Shown: in pieces, positions 11,397 through 23,400 of the stretch
Position numbering within the stretch: position 1 is the stretch's first letter
Layout of the letters: each line of letters begins with the position of its first letter
NCBI GenBank assembly: GCA_026168455.1
Contig: CM047427.1
Location: 46,478,558-46,542,557, forward strand
Length of the DNA: 64,000 bases
Origin: Theocolax elegans
Taxonomy: Eukaryota; Arthropoda; Insecta; Hymenoptera; Cerocephalidae
Direction: 5' to 3'
Notes under the pieces: generated by a model
What the model was told of the DNA's origin: nothing
Database searches by the model: none
Seen by the model: the letters and a program-made list of their open reading frames with translations, nothing else
Made by a program: the position numbers and the translations under genes

Positions 11397-13080
11397 TGTT
11401 GTGTCGATAATTTTACAGATAAAAAAAAAATTAAAGTTATGATTTTACTGATTTTGATTTTGTAAACAGAAGAATGAACTAAATAACTTTACTTAACTTT
11501 TACTGACGAAAACCGTGGTAGAGCGAGGCAGGTCTTAGCAGTTCCTGTGAAGGGTGTATAGGGTGAATTGGTAGGGCAGCAGCTGTCACCAGGAGAAGAT
11601 TTCGGCTTCCTCCAAGCCAAATCCAGGACGACGAAGATGTGTGAGTCGAAACAAGTCCAAAACGACGATGACGGGAAGATTGATTTCGAGAGTGAACGCA
11701 ACAGTTTGTGAAACACGGGATAGTGGATGTAAGTCCGGATAAAGTCAATTACGAGATCACAGATTTATATTTTACACTCAATTTAATTAAAATAGCATAA
11801 TTATATTTCACAGGATTAATAGCTTTTGACAAACAGGTACGAATTTAAAACAACAGTAATTATTGTCCGAACTGAGGTACAAAATTTAAAGTAGTTGAAA
11901 ATACGCGAAGATACAATCTCTTATACATGTGAGAGTAGGAAGACCGACTTATTCGAGTCCGCTCGATCGACTGACTACGACTCTCCTCGACTGACTGTTG
12001 ATGCGCGTCCTCTCTCGAGGTGGTATGAAGGGAACGACTGCTGCGCATCTTGTGGTACGCCGTTCTTGAAGGCGGAGCTGTTCTTGATTGGTTGTGGGCG
12101 GCCCTTCGGTGGTGTACGGATGGGGCTGCGAATCCACTTATTGGTTGGAGGTGGGGCGTTGTCAGCAAACTGATGAGATCTTCGGCGTCTCTTGATTGTT
12201 TTGGCGAATGTTTTGATGACGTACTTATTTAGGTGATTTGGTGTATACTATTGCAATTTTGTGAAGTCATGTTTTTCTCAAACACATTAGTCATTCGAGT
12301 GAGAAGATATTTAAATAGTAATATTAGCGGAGTCGAGAGTCAGTTTCGTAAACACGAGTGTGTTCGTGGAAAGACATTAATTCGTATATGTAACTTAATA
12401 TTAAATAAATGTTATAATAGCAAGTATTAGCGGCATTATACAATTCATAATGCATAAGATTATTATTAATATAACGTATTGTGGCGCGAAACGCATGAAT
12501 CTATTGGGAAAGGATTAGGAGAACATGACATATGAGTAGGTGGCAGAGGTTGCGTGGAGAATTGACGGTGGCGCTAGTCTGGTGGTGCAGAAGGGAACTA
12601 AGGATTTGACTTTGTGCGAGAGAGAAAGGTATAGGTGATGTATGCGATAGTGGCGCTAGTCTGGTGTCGTGGAAAGGAACTAAGGGTTTGACTATGTGCG
12701 AGAGAGAAAGGTATAGGTGATTCATGCGATAGTGGCGCTAGTCTGGTGGCGCGGAAAGGAACTAAGGATTTGACTTTGTGCGAGGGAGAAAGGTATAGGT
12801 GATGCATGCGATAGTGGCGCTAGTCTGGTGTCGTGGAAAGGAACTAAGGATTTGACTATGTGCGAGAGAGAAAGGTATAGGTGATTCATGCGTGTACAAT
12901 ATATGCGTAGACATAACATATGAATATTGTATTTGAATACATTAATAACTAACTGCTAAGTATATATATTGTTATATTTGAATACGATCATTACTAACTT
13001 ACTATTTTATACTTATTTTGGATAAATCGTGGTTATTGTTGACTATTATAAAAGTATAAAAAAAACTGCCCGACATTACA
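11397..13080 (-). repeat. 5' LTR of copy B, 1684 bp
   Basis: On the minus strand it starts TGTAATGTCGGG and ends GACACAACA. It matches both LTRs of copy C (44288-45961, 57454-59142). It contains four 82-bp tandem repeats in its first third. A long antisense ORF found in both LTRs of copy C is broken here by small indels. Confidence 0.88.
12571..12898 (-). repeat. 82-bp tandem repeat, four units, inside LTR
   Basis: The word gcgctagtctgg recurs at 12571, 12653, 12735 and 12817, an exact 82-bp spacing. Each unit carries a gcgagagagaaagg-type GAGA tract (one unit has gcgagggagaaagg). The units alternate in type: 2 and 4 resemble each other, as do 1 and 3. The repeat lies 180-510 bases from the LTR start, where promoter or enhancer sequence is expected. 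Confidence 0.85.
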
Positions 13081-15604
13081 CTCTAGTAATTACTCTAAGC
13101 GTTAATTTTCGCTCCCAGATTCCTATTAGTACCGTCTGGTTATTTCGGCCATTCGAGACTGCTTATTGATATTCCATACTCAGAATATATGAAGCCATCG
13201 ACATTTTAATAAATGGCAGTGCTTGATATACGATAATTTCAATCATTCAGCAGAGTAATAAATACAATTCATCTAGGCACCGAATATGAGAACCTTGCTT
13301 AAAATTAAGTGCTCTCGTACAGTTTGGATTATCCTAGAATTATTTCTCCCATCCCTGCCGGTAACGTTAATGCAAATCAGCCGTTTAGTGGTGTCGAGTT
13401 ATTGCTACTGTATTGTAAGAAACAAACAATCGAGGATAATTTGTTAAACATTAAGGCTAGAAGTTTGGCACTTTCTGTCAAGCAGGCAAGGAGCAAACAG
13501 CATGCATTTAGGCTCCAGAATAGTGAACACTAGTTCCATTTAAGTGTGCTCGATTAATTCTTCTAAGCGTTAAATTTTCTCTCCCAGATTCCTAATAGTA
13601 CCGTCTGGTTATTTCGGCCATTCGAGACTACTTATTGCTATTCCATACCCAGTACATATGAAGCCATCGACAATTTAATAAATAGCAGTGCTAGATATAT
13701 GACAAATTTCAATTACTCAGCAGAGTAATAAGTACTATTCATCTAGGAACTGAATATGAGAAGCTTCGTTAGAATCAAGTGCTCTCGTACAGAGTGGATT
13801 ATCCTTGAAATATTCTCCCATCTCTGCCGGTAACGTTAATGCAATTCAGCCGTTTAGTAGTGTCGAGTTATTGCTACTGTATTGTAAGGAACAAACAATC
13901 AAGGATAATTTATTAAACATTAAAGCTAGAAGTTTGGTACTTTCCGTCAAGCAGGCAAGGAGCAAACAGCATGCATATAGGCTCAAGATTAGTAAAGACG
14001 ACTTCCGTTTATGTGTGCTCGATTAATTCTTCTAAGCGTTAAATTTTCTCTCCCAGATTCCTAATATTACCGTCTGGTTATTTCGGCCATTCGAGACTAC
14101 TTATTGCTATTCCATACCCAGTACATATGAAGCCATCGACAATTTAATAAAGAGCAGTGCTAGATATATGACAAATTTCAATCACTCAGCAGAGTAATAA
14201 GTACTATTCATCTAGGAACTGAATATGAGAAGCTTCGTTAGAATTAAGTGCTCTCGTACAGTTTGGATTATCCTTGAAATATTCTCCCATCCCTGCCGGT
14301 AACGTTAATGCAATTCAGCCGTTTAGTGGTGTCGAGTTATTGCTACTGTATTGTAAGAAACAAACAATCAAGGATAATTTGTTAAACATTAAAGCTAGAA
14401 GTTTGGCACTTTCCTTCAAGCAGGCAAGAAGCAAACAGTATGCATTTAGGCTCAAGATTAGTAAAGACGAGTTCCATTTATGTGTGCTCTAGTAATTACT
14501 CTAAGCGTTAATTTTTCGCTCCCAGATTCCTATTAGTACCGTCTGGTTATTTCGGCCATTCGAGACTGCTTATTGATATACCGTACCCAGAACATATGAA
14601 GCCATCGACAATTTAATAAATGGCAGTCCTTGATATATGACAAATTTCAATCACTCAGCAGAGTAATAAGTACTATTCATCTAGGAACTGAATATGAGAA
14701 GCTTCGTTAGAATCAAGTGCTATCGTACAGGGTGGATTATCCTTGAAATATTCTCCCATCTCTGCCGGTAACGTTAATGCAATTCAGCCGTTTAGTAGTG
14801 TCGAGTTATTGCTACTGTATTGTAAGGAACAAACAATCAAGGATAATTTGTTAAACTTTAAAGCTAGAAGATTGGCACTTTCTGTCAAGCAGGCAAGGTG
14901 CAAACAGCATGCATTTAGGCTCCAGAATAGTGAACACTAGTTCCATTTAAGTGTGCTCGATTAATTCTTCTAAGCGTTAAATTTTCTCTCCCAGATTCCT
15001 AATAGTACCGTCTGGTTATTTCGGCCATTCGAGACTACTTATTGCTATTCCATACCCAGTACATATGAAGCAATCGACATTTTAATAAATAGCAGTGCTT
15101 GATATACGATAAATTCAATCATTCAGCAGAGTAATAAATACAATTCATCTAGGCACCGAATATGAGAAGCTTGGTTAAAATTAAGTGTTCTTGTACAGTT
15201 TGGATTATCCTTGAATTATTTCTCCCTTCCCTGCCGGTAACGTTAATGCAATTCAGCCGTTTAGTGGTGTCGAGTTATTGCTACTGTATTGTAAGAAACA
15301 AACAATCAAGGATAATTTGTTAAACATTAAAGCTAGAAGTTTGGCACTTTCCGTCAAGCAAGCAAGGAGCAAACAGCATGCTTTTAGGCTCAAGATTAGT
15401 AAAGACGAGTTCCGTTTATGTGTACTCGATTAATTCTTCTGAGCGTTAAATTTTCGCTCCCAGATTCCTATTAGTACCGTCTGGTTATTTCGGCCATTCG
15501 AGACTGCTTATTGATATTCCATACTCAGAATATATGAAGCCATCGACATTTTAATAAATGGCAGTGCTTGATATACGATAATTTCAATCATTCAGCAGAG
15601 TAAA
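13081..15604. repeat. 469-bp tandem satellite, about 5.4 units
   Basis: The word ctcccagattcct recurs at 13112, 13581, 14050, 14519, 14988 and 15457, exactly 469 bases apart with no net indel. Units come in two subtypes: units 1, 4 and 6 read gctcccagattcctatt and gactgcttattgat; units 2, 3 and 5 read tctcccagattcctaat and gactacttattgct. Short ORFs of 65-74 codons recur in each unit, but 469 is not a multiple of three and the ORFs have no recognisable product, so they are not called as genes. The left end is the LTR of copy B; the right end is the leader of a family A element. Confidence 0.9.
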
Positions 15605-15766
15605 AAAAATAATAAAAAATAATAATAATAAAATTCATGCAATTTATCAATAAGTATTTGAATACAATCATGCCAAAGTTATATAAATGTTTGTAAGAAA
15701 ATTGCAAAATATGAAATAATGGTAATGCATTTACCTTGTTTCTGTATTTTTTTTCAGACGAAAAAA
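15605..15766 (-). other. Family A leader with 5' part of the env intron
   Basis: Read on the minus strand, downstream of the primer binding site: leader exon, splice donor (15734), then AT-rich intron sequence ending in an (aat)-rich run at the satellite border near 15604. In a full element gag should follow; here the satellite follows instead. Confidence 0.65.
15730..15738 (-). promoter_or_regulatory. 5' splice site of family A leader
   Basis: Minus strand caag/gtaaat, with the intron starting at 15734. The exon side is identical to the bases before the env exon in copy A (272-282), which shows that this donor was used. Confidence 0.85.
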
Positions 15767-15787
15767 ATCCCACCTCCGCTGTCACCA
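15767..15787 (-). other. Primer binding site, family A
   Basis: Minus strand tggtgacagcggaggtggga, one base after the LTR end at 15789. It is identical to the site of copy A, including the two extra bases ag. Confidence 0.7.
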
Positions 15788-15788
15788 A

Positions 15789-16106
15789 TGTAACGTACTG
15801 GTCAATCCTTCGGACTTTACGCAGTTCGTAAGTTTGAGATGGGATTAGATGTCTCGTGGCTCGGAGGGACTAAATCGTTTCTCCCGTACTCTCGATGATT
15901 GATAGGCGTGGTGACCCTCCGTTGAGCTTAATGAGGCAGCGTGTGGCTGTAACGTACTGGTCAATCCTTCGGACTTTACGCAGTTCGTAAGTTTGAGATG
16001 GGATTAGATGTCTCGTGGCTCGGAGGGACTAAATCGTTTCTCCCGTACTCTCGATGATTGATAGGCGTGGTGACCCTCCGTTGAGCTTAATGAGGCAGCG
16101 TGTGGC
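15789..16106 (-). repeat. 159-bp tandem duplication of the LTR end
   Basis: tgtaacgtactggtc starts at 15789 and again at 15948, and the two copies read the same through gcagcgtgtggc. The duplication covers the U5-side end of the LTR. Confidence 0.9.
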
Positions 16107-18242
16107 AAAGCTTTATTTATGTGAATTTACAAGATGGCAGAAGTGCCAAAACCCTCGTGTAAAATGCAGTTTGTTTCTCTCGTGATTGGAAAGCCTGGTC
16201 CTCCTCGATGATCCGACGTATATTTACTTTCCGTGGTTTTAAATTATATACTTTACCTCGACGTTATACTTTTATTAATACTTAGTTCCTTCTATGTATA
16301 TAAGGAAAGATTAGTAAAGAAATAAATAACTCGATAATCAACTTTAAGCTGATAAAATGGTACGATTATTTATTTATTTTTAGTGTACACTCTTCGCGTT
16401 ATATCGCGGGTGCTCGTGCACGTACGAATATAAATCAGTATAATTAAGCGATATTAACAATGAAATATTGACTGGAACGGTAATTAGAACGCGTCCGCTT
16501 ACTATCGGTATAAATTAGAATATACTTTGTATCTTAATAGAAGAAGACTGTTCGAAGATTATCGGAGTGGCGCGATTGCACGTCCGTTTGGTATCAAGGC
16601 AGTCTGAGCACTGGCGGGAGTCGGCGAGCACACTGCGCTCGTGAGTAACGTTTGTGGCGGGGATAGTTCAGTCTGATTGGTCGCGCGTGAAAATACATAG
16701 AAGGTTCTAGAAGCGTTGGTCTCTTTTTATTGGTCCGTTGTTGTCAAGCGCGAAAACGCTGACTTAAACTTCACGCGGAAATATCGCAACTGGCGACGAT
16801 ATCTAACACCGGATGTTATAAAGATACGTGATATTTATTCCGTTGGCTTCTACGTCGTATAATTACTCTATATGCTTCTAGAATGTTCTATGTTCGTTGG
16901 TTTTACAATATTCGTTAATATATTATTGATTATCGGGAGGGGAAAAGGATCTTTATTACAAAAGTCTGTTGTATATGAAATTTCGAGTCGATCGCTTAAG
17001 TTGAATTTCGAAATAGAGACGTTTTTGTGTTTCGCAGTGCTGTTTACTGATGTTTCCTGTGGTTAGAAATATTCCTTTCTTATTTATAATAATTTTAAAT
17101 GGTACATTACATTCATTTATAATAAGTATGCGTATATTAGTATAAAAAGTATGTATATAAGTAACGCTGGTTTTTCTTGCGATTGGTGCAATACGTGTAA
17201 TACAATAATATTCATATAGTTCTTGTCCCTTTATATGTTTAAACAAAATTATAAATAAACAATTGCGTTGTAAGAGTCTTCAGATGGTACCAGTCGACGC
17301 TATTCATGATCGAGAAGTTGTTTCGGGAAGATTTGCCGTATGTCGGTAAGACAGTTTCACTCCTTATCGATGGTGGGTAATATACTACCGACTGTCGCAT
17401 GTTGATGGTCGTCGGCAGCTTATCGTCTCCCTCTGGTAACATTTACCGGCAGCCGCCTCGTTTAGTTACGTATCACTCGATCAACGTTGATAGAACTCTC
17501 ATCTGCTAGAACTGGTCGATGTATTGACTATTATTGGAGTTGGAACGTTTTCGTAGCAGGGCCAACCTCATTTGCGGATGTGCGTGGCTCGTCTCCGTAG
17601 TGGGCGATCTAGAATTTTGATCATTTATCCAACCACCGCGAGGGTGAACATACATTAGTATACTGTATATATGAATATGTATTAACTATAGTGACAATGG
17701 ATGGTATAGGTAGGAACAGATGTGCATATCGTATAGAACGATGAATTTTAGGGGGGGTGGGGCTCTTATCAAAATTTTGATATCTGTCGTCGTTGTCTAG
17801 TAAACTCCAATAGTAGCGTACAGTTACGTCACAGTGCTTGAATTGATATATATATATATATATATATGTATATATGAGTAATCATACAATAATAAAAATA
17901 ATAATAAATATCGGTTTAGGCGGTATATTCCATGGTCGTTATTGAGAATAGAAGTGCTCGACAGGTCGATGTTTGGTGTGTGGACCCAAGTCACTCCCAC
18001 TCCTACAGCATTCAAGATATGCCTCTGAGACCGATTTCATATTAGTCGCTTAAGATCTACATACTGCCATCTATTCGCCTACGCAGATAAAAGTGTTTAA
18101 CATTTATTGAAATAATATTGTACTTAAAATAACAATAGTATGTAATTAACAATTAAGTTAGATCGTTTATATTTCTTAGTTATACAATAAGAACAACATA
18201 GTAAGGTCGCGAATTCTGCGAGCTGAGCCTCATATCGTAACA
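15789..18242 (-). repeat. Family A LTR shared by copy E and the satellite-side leader
   Basis: Minus strand TGTTACGATATG (18242) to ACGTTACA (15789). It follows the polypurine tract of copy E and so is its 3' LTR, yet its other end runs into a primer binding site and leader, so it also acts as a 5' LTR. This is an internal-LTR-internal arrangement. Its last 159 bases are duplicated in tandem (15789-15947 and from 15948), making it 2454 bp. Confidence 0.85.
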
Positions 18243-18253
18243 CCCCCACCCTT
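18243..18253 (-). other. Polypurine tract of copy E
   Basis: Minus strand aagggtggggg directly before the LTR start, identical to copy A (2370-2380). Confidence 0.8.
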
Positions 18254-18378
18254 AAGTAACAAGCGCGGCACACGTAGAGTGTCGCGGTTGTTCTCCAAGG
18301 CGAGGCTCGCCATAAATTTTTCTGTTTCTTCTTTACCCATATTTTCCTTCTTGTTACCCCGTACAGTCTTTGTCTAGT

Positions 18379-20340
18379 TTATCGTCGAGTAACGTTTGTA
18401 GCGTTTGGTCGTAGTAATCGTAGTTCGAGGTCATGTAGTGAGTCATTTTTCCGTACACGTCGTCCATCCGTATCGTGACTGGTTGGTGTGTCTACAGTAT
18501 CGTCCGTACTGCGTGGAGTTGTTCTTGACAGGTTCAGGAATAGGTGAGTCAACGACCCGAATATCGCTCCAAATAATCGTGTACTCCATCCGAACACTTT
18601 GTATATAGCATATCCCCGTATGAACGTATCAAATAGTAATTTTATAGTTTGTATTAGAAATATGATCATCAGTATTCCGGCCGATATTTGCCCGAATTTC
18701 TGAAATTTATTCCAATATTTCGCTAGAGTAGATTGGGTCATGTTCTCTAATTCTTCGGGTGTTAAGAGATTCCTGTAATTGATGGAACGTTGTCCTGCCG
18801 TGTTATCATTCAATCTTCTAGCTATACTCTCGAGGATAGGTCCCTTCTCTGCTGGAAAAATAGAATGTTTGTGTAGCGAGTCAATGTCATCCTGTGTATA
18901 AATTCCGGCGTTCATGATCTTTTCTAAGTCCGTAGTTTTCCAAGATAAGGTCTTTGCTGGTTTTAGAATTTGAGGCTGTATGACTTCATGAATTCCTTTT
19001 ATACTTTTATACCACTGACCTTCTACTTCAAATAAAGTCGGTAGCAATGCGTTACAATCGCGGTAAGATCCTATCTTAGTCAGTATTCTAGATTTGGGTT
19101 TGGCAAATAATTCTTGTCCTCCACAGTCTACCGGTATATCGTAGTAGCATTTGTCAGTCTGTCTCACTTTGCATGTAATGGCTTTGCAATGCACAATGTA
19201 TGCGGCTTCTCCCGCTGGAATGGCTAGATACCCTGGTGCTTTCCTGATGTTGAGCGCGAAATCGTCCGGATTGTCGTAGACTGTCGCTAGGGCGTTTTCC
19301 ATTATCATTTTTTCGAGTTTACACTTGTTGATTACCGTCTCCATGTATAGTGATTTAGTTTCCATCTCAATGTGACGTCCTATGTTTCCTATTTTGCTGT
19401 TAAAATATAACCCTAGGGAAACGTCGGGTATGTTTAGTTTCCGTATGGACGTGAATGATCTGTGTGGCGTCGTTTCGAAAATGTACAATTTTGTTTGGTC
19501 GGTTTTGATAAGTCGATACCCGCAAATGTCTATCTCTTCCGTTCTCGCCAAGCCGAATCCTGTCTCTCCGGTAGAATTACTAAAGTACATGGTTAGGGAC
19601 TTCCCTTCTGGATCGTCGATTTTTATTCCTGGTCCTTCGTAAAGAATAGCGTACTCGTCAAATTTACAAGAAGTTCTGGGTATATAGTTCCAAAATACAT
19701 ATTTTTCGTCAGCATCGATGCAAAATGTTTTAGAGAATCTACACCGGGTTCCTGAAGGCAATAGGATAACGTCCTGTTCCCTGTTCACGGTGCCAGTCAC
19801 TAAGTCTGCTCGGATTTCCAATTTGGCGGTTACAACCACATCAGAGTATTCGTAATTGTTACTCACGTACGTCGTGCCTTTACAGTTACCCTCGAGGTCG
19901 ACATTTCCAGCCACAGTAATGGTTCGCCTATTAGTGTTATTTGCTACCAAATTGCCTAAGAGAGTTTGTCCGTATTTTAGTTGTCCGTATTTTAATAAAT
20001 CGTGACATGCTTCCCTTGAAATCGGTAGAATAAACGTCGATTCGCCTCCTTTCACGTCTGAGACATGTGAGTGCATGCCACAGTACTTGATGCTCTGTTC
20101 GACCTTTACAAGACATTGTTCTGTTTGGGTTGTCATAAATTCGGTCCGTTGCAAAAGTTGTAAATATTTCGCTTCGATTTTTGGTTTTAGGTTAGTCATG
20201 TCACAGTCGTCCACCTTCGTCAGTGAAATAACTGTTATATTGGGATGAGTTGTTTTGCAGTCGTACGTTGTGATGGCGTTAGAGATGATGCTCAGCTGCA
20301 GTGCCATAAGTAGCCTAATAAGAGTCGCCGCAGTGGTCAT
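18379..20340 (-). CDS. env: Envelope glycoprotein of copy E (653 aa, intact)
   Basis: Same protein as copy A env, differing at about five residues. Signal peptide 1-22, cysteine-rich ectodomain with several N-glycosylation sites, membrane anchor near 552-571 and a basic, Ser/Thr-rich cytoplasmic tail. The frame is open upstream to 20397, adding 19 residues, but those bases are intron: the ATG at 20338-20340 lies one base after a 3' splice site and is the start in the spliced copy A. It lies 81 bases downstream of the pol stop. Expression therefore needs a spliced subgenomic message, as in errantiviruses. Confidence 0.88.
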   Translation of the reverse strand: MTTAATLIRLLMALQLSIISNAITTYDCKTTHPNITVISLTKVDDCDMTNLKPKIEAKYLQLLQRTEFMTTQTEQCLVKVEQSIKYCGMHSHVSDVKGGESTFILPISREACHDLLKYGQLKYGQTLLGNLVANNTNRRTITVAGNVDLEGNCKGTTYVSNNYEYSDVVVTAKLEIRADLVTGTVNREQDVILLPSGTRCRFSKTFCIDADEKYVFWNYIPRTSCKFDEYAILYEGPGIKIDDPEGKSLTMYFSNSTGETGFGLARTEEIDICGYRLIKTDQTKLYIFETTPHRSFTSIRKLNIPDVSLGLYFNSKIGNIGRHIEMETKSLYMETVINKCKLEKMIMENALATVYDNPDDFALNIRKAPGYLAIPAGEAAYIVHCKAITCKVRQTDKCYYDIPVDCGGQELFAKPKSRILTKIGSYRDCNALLPTLFEVEGQWYKSIKGIHEVIQPQILKPAKTLSWKTTDLEKIMNAGIYTQDDIDSLHKHSIFPAEKGPILESIARRLNDNTAGQRSINYRNLLTPEELENMTQSTLAKYWNKFQKFGQISAGILMIIFLIQTIKLLFDTFIRGYAIYKVFGWSTRLFGAIFGSLTHLFLNLSRTTPRSTDDTVDTPTSHDTDGRRVRKNDSLHDLELRLLRPNATNVTRR

Positions 20341-20356
20341 CCTGCACAAAGGAAAT
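20341..20356 (-). promoter_or_regulatory. 3' splice site for env message
   Basis: Minus strand tttcctttgtgcag/g then ATG. A pyrimidine tract and AG are present, and the exon begins at 20341. Its use is confirmed by the joint in copy A at 282/283. Confidence 0.85.
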
Positions 20357-20421
20357 CTAATGTTATTCATATTATAATAAGTGTATATATTAAGCATATA
20401 TATTAATCTTAGAGTTAGTAA

Positions 20422-23400
20422 CTACGTTGTCATATCGGAATCGCGCAATTCAGACTCTGTGTCAAGTCTCGTTTTCCTTAATTTATTTGAATGTACTACG
20501 CGTGTGCCATTTTTATAAGTAATTTTTACATCGTGATTCGGTAGTAATTCTAGAATTTTATGAGGTCCAGAGTGTTGGGGTGAGAATTTATCTTTCCTTG
20601 GCTCCACTAGGAGCATTACCCTGTCACCCACCTTAAAGTTACATGGGTTCAAGCGTCTATCATAGTATCCTTTTGAACGAATCTTTGCATTACGTAAATT
20701 CTCCGCCGCAACCCTCTGGATGTCATTAAGTTTTGATCTTAAATCAACTATATATTCATTATAAGTTCCGATCGTCTGGTCGGTTACAATTGGTTTGTCA
20801 GATGGTACACGCGCGATTTTACCGTAAACGCATTCGAATGGGGTGAGCTTCGTAGCTTCGTGCACACTGGTATTATATGAAAAAGCAGCGCATTCACACC
20901 ACTCATCCCATTCCCTTACGTTGGTTATGTAGTTCTTTAACCATTCCGCAAGCGAATGGTGCATCCGCTCGATCGAACCGTTCGCCTGCGGATAGAAAGC
21001 TGTTGTGGTTATTGTTTTAATTTTACATAATTTGGCTATGTTCTTCATTAGTGCCGAAGTAAAATTCGCGGCCTGATCTGTCAAAATTACCCTTGGCGAA
21101 CCATGTACAAATATAAACCTTTTCAATAGCGCATCGGCGATATCCCTGGAAGTGGCATTCCTTAATGGGGCGAGTATACAAAATTTCGTTAATAAATCCT
21201 GCATGGTGAGGATGTAAATATTGTCTTTCTTGGTTCCGGGCAACGGTCCGACGAGGTCCATGGCTAATTTCTCGAACGCTTCACCCGGAGTGTCAGTTAA
21301 GACCATTGGCTGTCTGACTTTCCTTCTAACCAGCTTGTTTGTTTCACAGATTCTACATTTACTTATTAATTTTTTAATATCTTCTTTCATATTAGGCCAA
21401 TAGTAATTTTGACGGATCCGGTTATAAGTCTTCGTGATACCCTTATGACCGTTCGTGGGAGCACCGTGAATATCTGTTATTATTGAATCCCTTAATTCCG
21501 GGTCCGGTATTTGGGTTTTATTATTGCAAATTATTAATTTTGTAGTATCGTCCGAAAAGTTATTCTTTAAAACGTTCACGATGTCTGTCCACGTAAGATC
21601 ATCGATATTCGAAGTTTTCGATAATCGAACGGATTTCAAATTCATTGATAGGCATACATCACGAACCGACGCGATTGCTTCTTCAAAAATGTCATAATCA
21701 ACCCGAATGTGTAAATTTTCTTTGATAGGAGCGGCTATCAACACCTTACCGTTTCGTTCCGTGGTTTTTGCCCTACCTAGCGTCAAGTGATCGTTTACCG
21801 GTAACTCATCTCGATCTGATAGTTGTTTGGCTCCAGTACAAAGAGGTTGGTTTTTCTGTGTGACGAAATAGATGATATTGTCACGATTTAAAAGAAATGA
21901 ATCTCGCGTTTCTATAATGTTCCTACAAATATATGGTCGGTTTTGTTCTCGCGCATTTACGTCATATTCGACTGCAGGGGGATCTATGATGTCTGTCGTT
22001 TCGTTTTGTGTATTCGTTGTGTCGGATGAATCTGAATGACTTTGAGTCGAGTCTCCAGTAGTCGAGTTGTCAGTGTTTGTATCTCCCGTATCGCAATTTT
22101 TACTAAGCCGTTCTTCTAATGTCGTAATTTCGTCGACCGTTGGTTGTTCATGATCTATAACAGTAGTTAGGGGGTCTTGTTCGTCTGCGTGATCAGTTTG
22201 TTGGGGCGTAGGAATAGTCTTCTGTTTCGAAGATGTTGCTTTGGAATATATCTCCATTGATGAAGACGAGCTCGTACTTAGTCGCGTTTCTCTGTGTGAC
22301 AAGTCGGGTGTGTTATTGTGCGCATCTTCAAATTTCTTTTCAATAATATTCACCTGGTCTAACTCTGGAGGATTCCGGGAAAGAGCATCTGCTACGTAAT
22401 TGGTCTTTCCTGGTTGGTAAATTACCTCAAACTGAAATTTTTCCGTTAATTTAAAATACCAATTTTTGAGACGAGAGGAGGAGTCTTTTATACGATGCAG
22501 CCAGACGAGTGGTTTGTGATCGGTGACAAACATAAATTTCCTACCGATTAGAAAGTATTCGAATTGGTTTGCACAGTACAGCATTGCGAATAGTTCTTTT
22601 TCGATCGTGCTGTATCTTGTTTCCGTATTCGTGAGAGATTTGCTGGCGTAGGCGATCGGAAGGTCAGCTGATTCCTTTTTTTGTGATAAAACTCCACCGA
22701 TCGCATAGTTCGATGCGTCTGTAGTTACATAGAAATTTTTATTAAAATCTGGGTATTGAAGTATGGGTGCTTCTACTAATTTTAGTTTTAAAGTTTCGAA
22801 TGCTTCAGACTGTTCGTTACCCCATACAAATTTACGATCCTTCTTCAACAAATTAGTTAAAGGTTTGGCTAGTTTGGACATGTTGGGAATGAAGTTCCTA
22901 TAATATCCGCAAATTCCCAAGAATTGGCGTATGTTCTTCTGTGTTTTTGGTATCGGGTAGTTGACAATTGCTTTTATATTTTCCGGATTTGGTTCCAATC
23001 CTCTAGCGCTTACGGAATATCCCAAGAATATGACGTTGTCCTTATAAAATTGACACTTGTTTGGATTCAGTTTTAAATTGGCCTCCTTTAGTTTACTAGA
23101 CAATTCCACAAAGACTTGATCTAGTTCATCGAGCGTCTCAGCGAATAGGATTATGTCGTCAATGTAGCCGAGCATACCTTTGACTCTTGTTCTACCTTCC
23201 ATGGTGAGTGGCTTCTGGCCCACAACTTTGTTGGTAAGCTCCTGGAATGTACTCGGAGCAGTAGAGATTCCGAAAGGCATTCGCTTAAAATGATAGTGCC
23301 CAAAAGGAGTAGAGAAGGCCGTTTTCTCGCGATCTTCAGGTCGAATTTCTATTTGATGGAATCCGCTATACATGTCAGCAACGATGAAGTATTTTGCGCC

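Larger units (their letters stand above)
4665..13080 (-). mobile_element. Copy B: Gypsy-type LTR element with env, decayed, 3' part outside window
   Basis: Minus-strand order: 5' LTR (11397-13080), primer binding site, leader, gag, pol, start of env, then interruption by copy A at 4664/4665. The rest of env and the 3' LTR should lie left of the window beyond copy A. The element carries a frameshift in gag, two stop codons and one deletion in pol. It abuts the 469-bp satellite at 13081, where ctctagtaatt matches satellite sequence at 14487-14497, so B was inserted into the satellite. Confidence 0.85.

Noticed and set aside
12501..12919. Minus-strand ORFs (65-74 aa) over the 82-bp LTR repeats as proteins
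   Set aside because: They follow the tandem repeat, overlap each other in frames shifted by the 82-bp period, and have no family likeness.
13309..15420. Recurrent 65-74-codon ORFs in the 469-bp repeats as a small gene family
   Set aside because: They arise from the repeat itself; the unit is not a multiple of three, there is no start context or recognisable domain, and stop positions vary with point changes.
13081..15604. CRISPR-like array
   Set aside because: The units are long, contiguous and without unique spacers; this is a eukaryotic satellite.
18341..20397. The 672-aa version of env in copy E, starting at 20397
   Set aside because: The extra 19 codons lie upstream of the splice acceptor and are absent from the spliced copy A; the start at 20340 is better.
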